Shown here: positions 63,596-64,000 of the stretch, one piece after another
How the letters are laid out: each line of letters begins with the position of its first letter
How positions within the stretch are numbered: position 1 is the first letter of the stretch
NCBI GenBank assembly: GCA_009777735.1
Contig: WRLF01000005.1
Location: 95,586-159,585 of the forward strand
Source: Treponema sp.
GTDB taxonomy: Bacteria > Spirochaetota > Spirochaetia > Treponematales > Breznakiellaceae
Reading direction: 5' to 3'
DNA: 64,000 bases
The notes under the pieces: generated by a model
Seen by the model: the letters and a program-made list of their open reading frames with translations, nothing else
What the model was told of the DNA's origin: nothing
Database searches by the model: none
Made by a program: the position numbers and the translations under genes

Positions 63596-63601
63596 AGTAT
63601 A
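63596..63601 (-). promoter_or_regulatory. -10 box of asnS, 6 nt from the start codon
   Basis: TATACT on the minus strand followed by ATCCCC and the ATG at 63589. The nearest -35-like sequence, TTTACC with a 16-nt spacer, is formed by the TTTTACC heptamers behind it. Confidence 0.45.
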
Positions 63602-63603
63602 CA

Positions 63604-63654
63604 GGTAAAAGGTAAAAGGTAAAAGGTAAGAATATTATTACTTGTTACTTGTTA
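63604..63654. repeat. Heptamer arrays between asnS and the ABC gene
   Basis: GGTAAAA x3 and GGTAAGA (63604-63631), then CTTGTTA x2 (63641-63654), an imperfect inverted pair 9 nt apart. The ABC gene stop codon (63652-63654) lies in the second array. Confidence 0.85.
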
Positions 63655-64000
63655 CCCAATCGCTGCCAGTAACTCTTTTTTTTGCCCGGCAAATTCTGGT
63701 GAAACGTGAAAATCGTGATCCCTCGGTCGTGCCGGTACTACATCAATGATATGGGAGATTTTCCCGGGTGTGCCTTTGAGGATGTACACTGAGTCCGAAA
63801 GGAGCAGCGCTTCGTCAACATCGTGAGTAATAAAAAATGTTGACAGGCCCATGGTACCGGCAATTTCCCGGTACCAGTCCTGCATATGGCGGCGGGTAAT
63901 AGCGTCAAGGGCACTGAACGGCTCGTCCAGTAATATAAAGCGGCTGCCGGTCTGACAAGTTCGCCGCAAAGACGCCCCCCGGCGCCTACCCCCGCGCAAA
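63652..64000 (-). CDS. ABC transporter ATP-binding protein (nitrate/sulfonate/taurine type), 5' part outside window
   Basis: The C-terminal 115 residues of an ATPase: a signature region (L-R-G-G-R-R-R-G-A-S-L-R-R-T), Walker B F-I-L-L-D-E-P-F-S-A-L-D-A, and the switch His T-F-F-I-T-H-D-V-D-E-A-L-L-L-S-D-S-V-Y-I-L. The D-W-Y...T-H-D-V-D-E-A pattern and K-I-S-H-I-I-D-V tail suit the SsuB/TauB/ThiZ-like importer class. The signature reads LRGG where LSGG is normal; this is at the last bases of the window and could be a real change or a sequencing error. The frame is open to the right edge. Substrate unknown. Confidence 0.85.
   Translation of the reverse strand, partial: LRGGRRRGASLRRTCQTGSRFILLDEPFSALDAITRRHMQDWYREIAGTMGLSTFFITHDVDEALLLSDSVYILKGTPGKISHIIDVVPARPRDHDFHVSPEFAGQKKELLAAIG

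Noticed and set aside
20431..63654. Heptamer arrays as CRISPR or VNTR protein repeats
   Set aside because: Units are 7 bp without spacers, mostly outside genes, and no cas genes are present.
1..64000. tRNA, rRNA or replication origin
   Set aside because: Looked for T-loop GTTCRA patterns, conserved rRNA stretches and DnaA-box clusters with dnaA/dnaN; none found.

Overview
The window looks like a chromosome segment of a spirochaete, most likely a gut-type Treponema. The grounds are a V-type ATPase operon of the spirochaete/chlamydial layout (E, DUF2764, A, B, D, I, K), many lipoproteins with spirochaete-style lipoboxes including a short 'KKNWLGILV...GC' lipoprotein, TPR and FecR-type envelope proteins, and a class III adenylate cyclase. 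This assignment is inference; no rRNA or tRNA gene was seen. Most of the window has balanced base composition. Two stretches, 1 to about 13 kb and about 52.9 to 54.5 kb, are visibly AT-rich and look acquired.

1-13.3 kb is a lipid/polyene-type biosynthesis and export locus. It starts with the end of an acyl ligase-ACP fusion, a PlsC acyltransferase fused to an LRAT-like domain, an alpha/beta hydrolase with a Cys nucleophile, a lipoprotein and a TonB-dependent receptor. Then come an acyl ligase fused to a hot-dog dehydratase, a free ACP, a DUF3261 lipoprotein, a LolA-like carrier, an MMPL exporter and a thioesterase. The second group matches the accessory half of aryl-polyene (APE)-type clusters, but no ketosynthase or ketoreductase is inside the window. 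13.4-19 kb carries envelope genes on the minus strand: a small ParB-like protein with an amphipathic tail, PBP1A, an exported PEGA-like protein, an M23 peptidase and a 2[4Fe-4S] ferredoxin.

19-24 kb holds galactokinase, a Sir2 deacylase, GltX and aldose epimerase. 24-31.4 kb is the V-ATPase operon, whose K subunit keeps the known Na+-site residues. 31.4-32.9 kb is a scar region: heptamer repeats, an FGE-sulfatase fragment, an IS630 remnant and a PD-(D/E)XK nuclease. 33-41 kb carries ispG (with a 19-bp perfect palindrome inside the reading frame), a TPR lipoprotein, an isolated rnfE-rnfA pair and the phoH / 7TM-HD / ybeY / corC operon. 41-53 kb has TPR, retropepsin-like, GH39, DUF192, adenylate cyclase, FecR and ClpC genes. 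54.8-64 kb has DUF115, PBP2/FtsI, LepB, LysM-M23, DacA, AsnS and the start of an ABC ATPase gene.

Two genome-wide habits stand out. First, arrays of 7-bp tandem repeats, often in inverted pairs, sit at gene ends and supply stop codons for several genes, a start codon for one and part of a signal peptide for another. Two of the inverted pairs flank a conserved 42-bp core. Second, many promoters lie so close to the start codon (6-13 nt from the -10 box) that the transcripts are predicted to be leaderless or nearly so.
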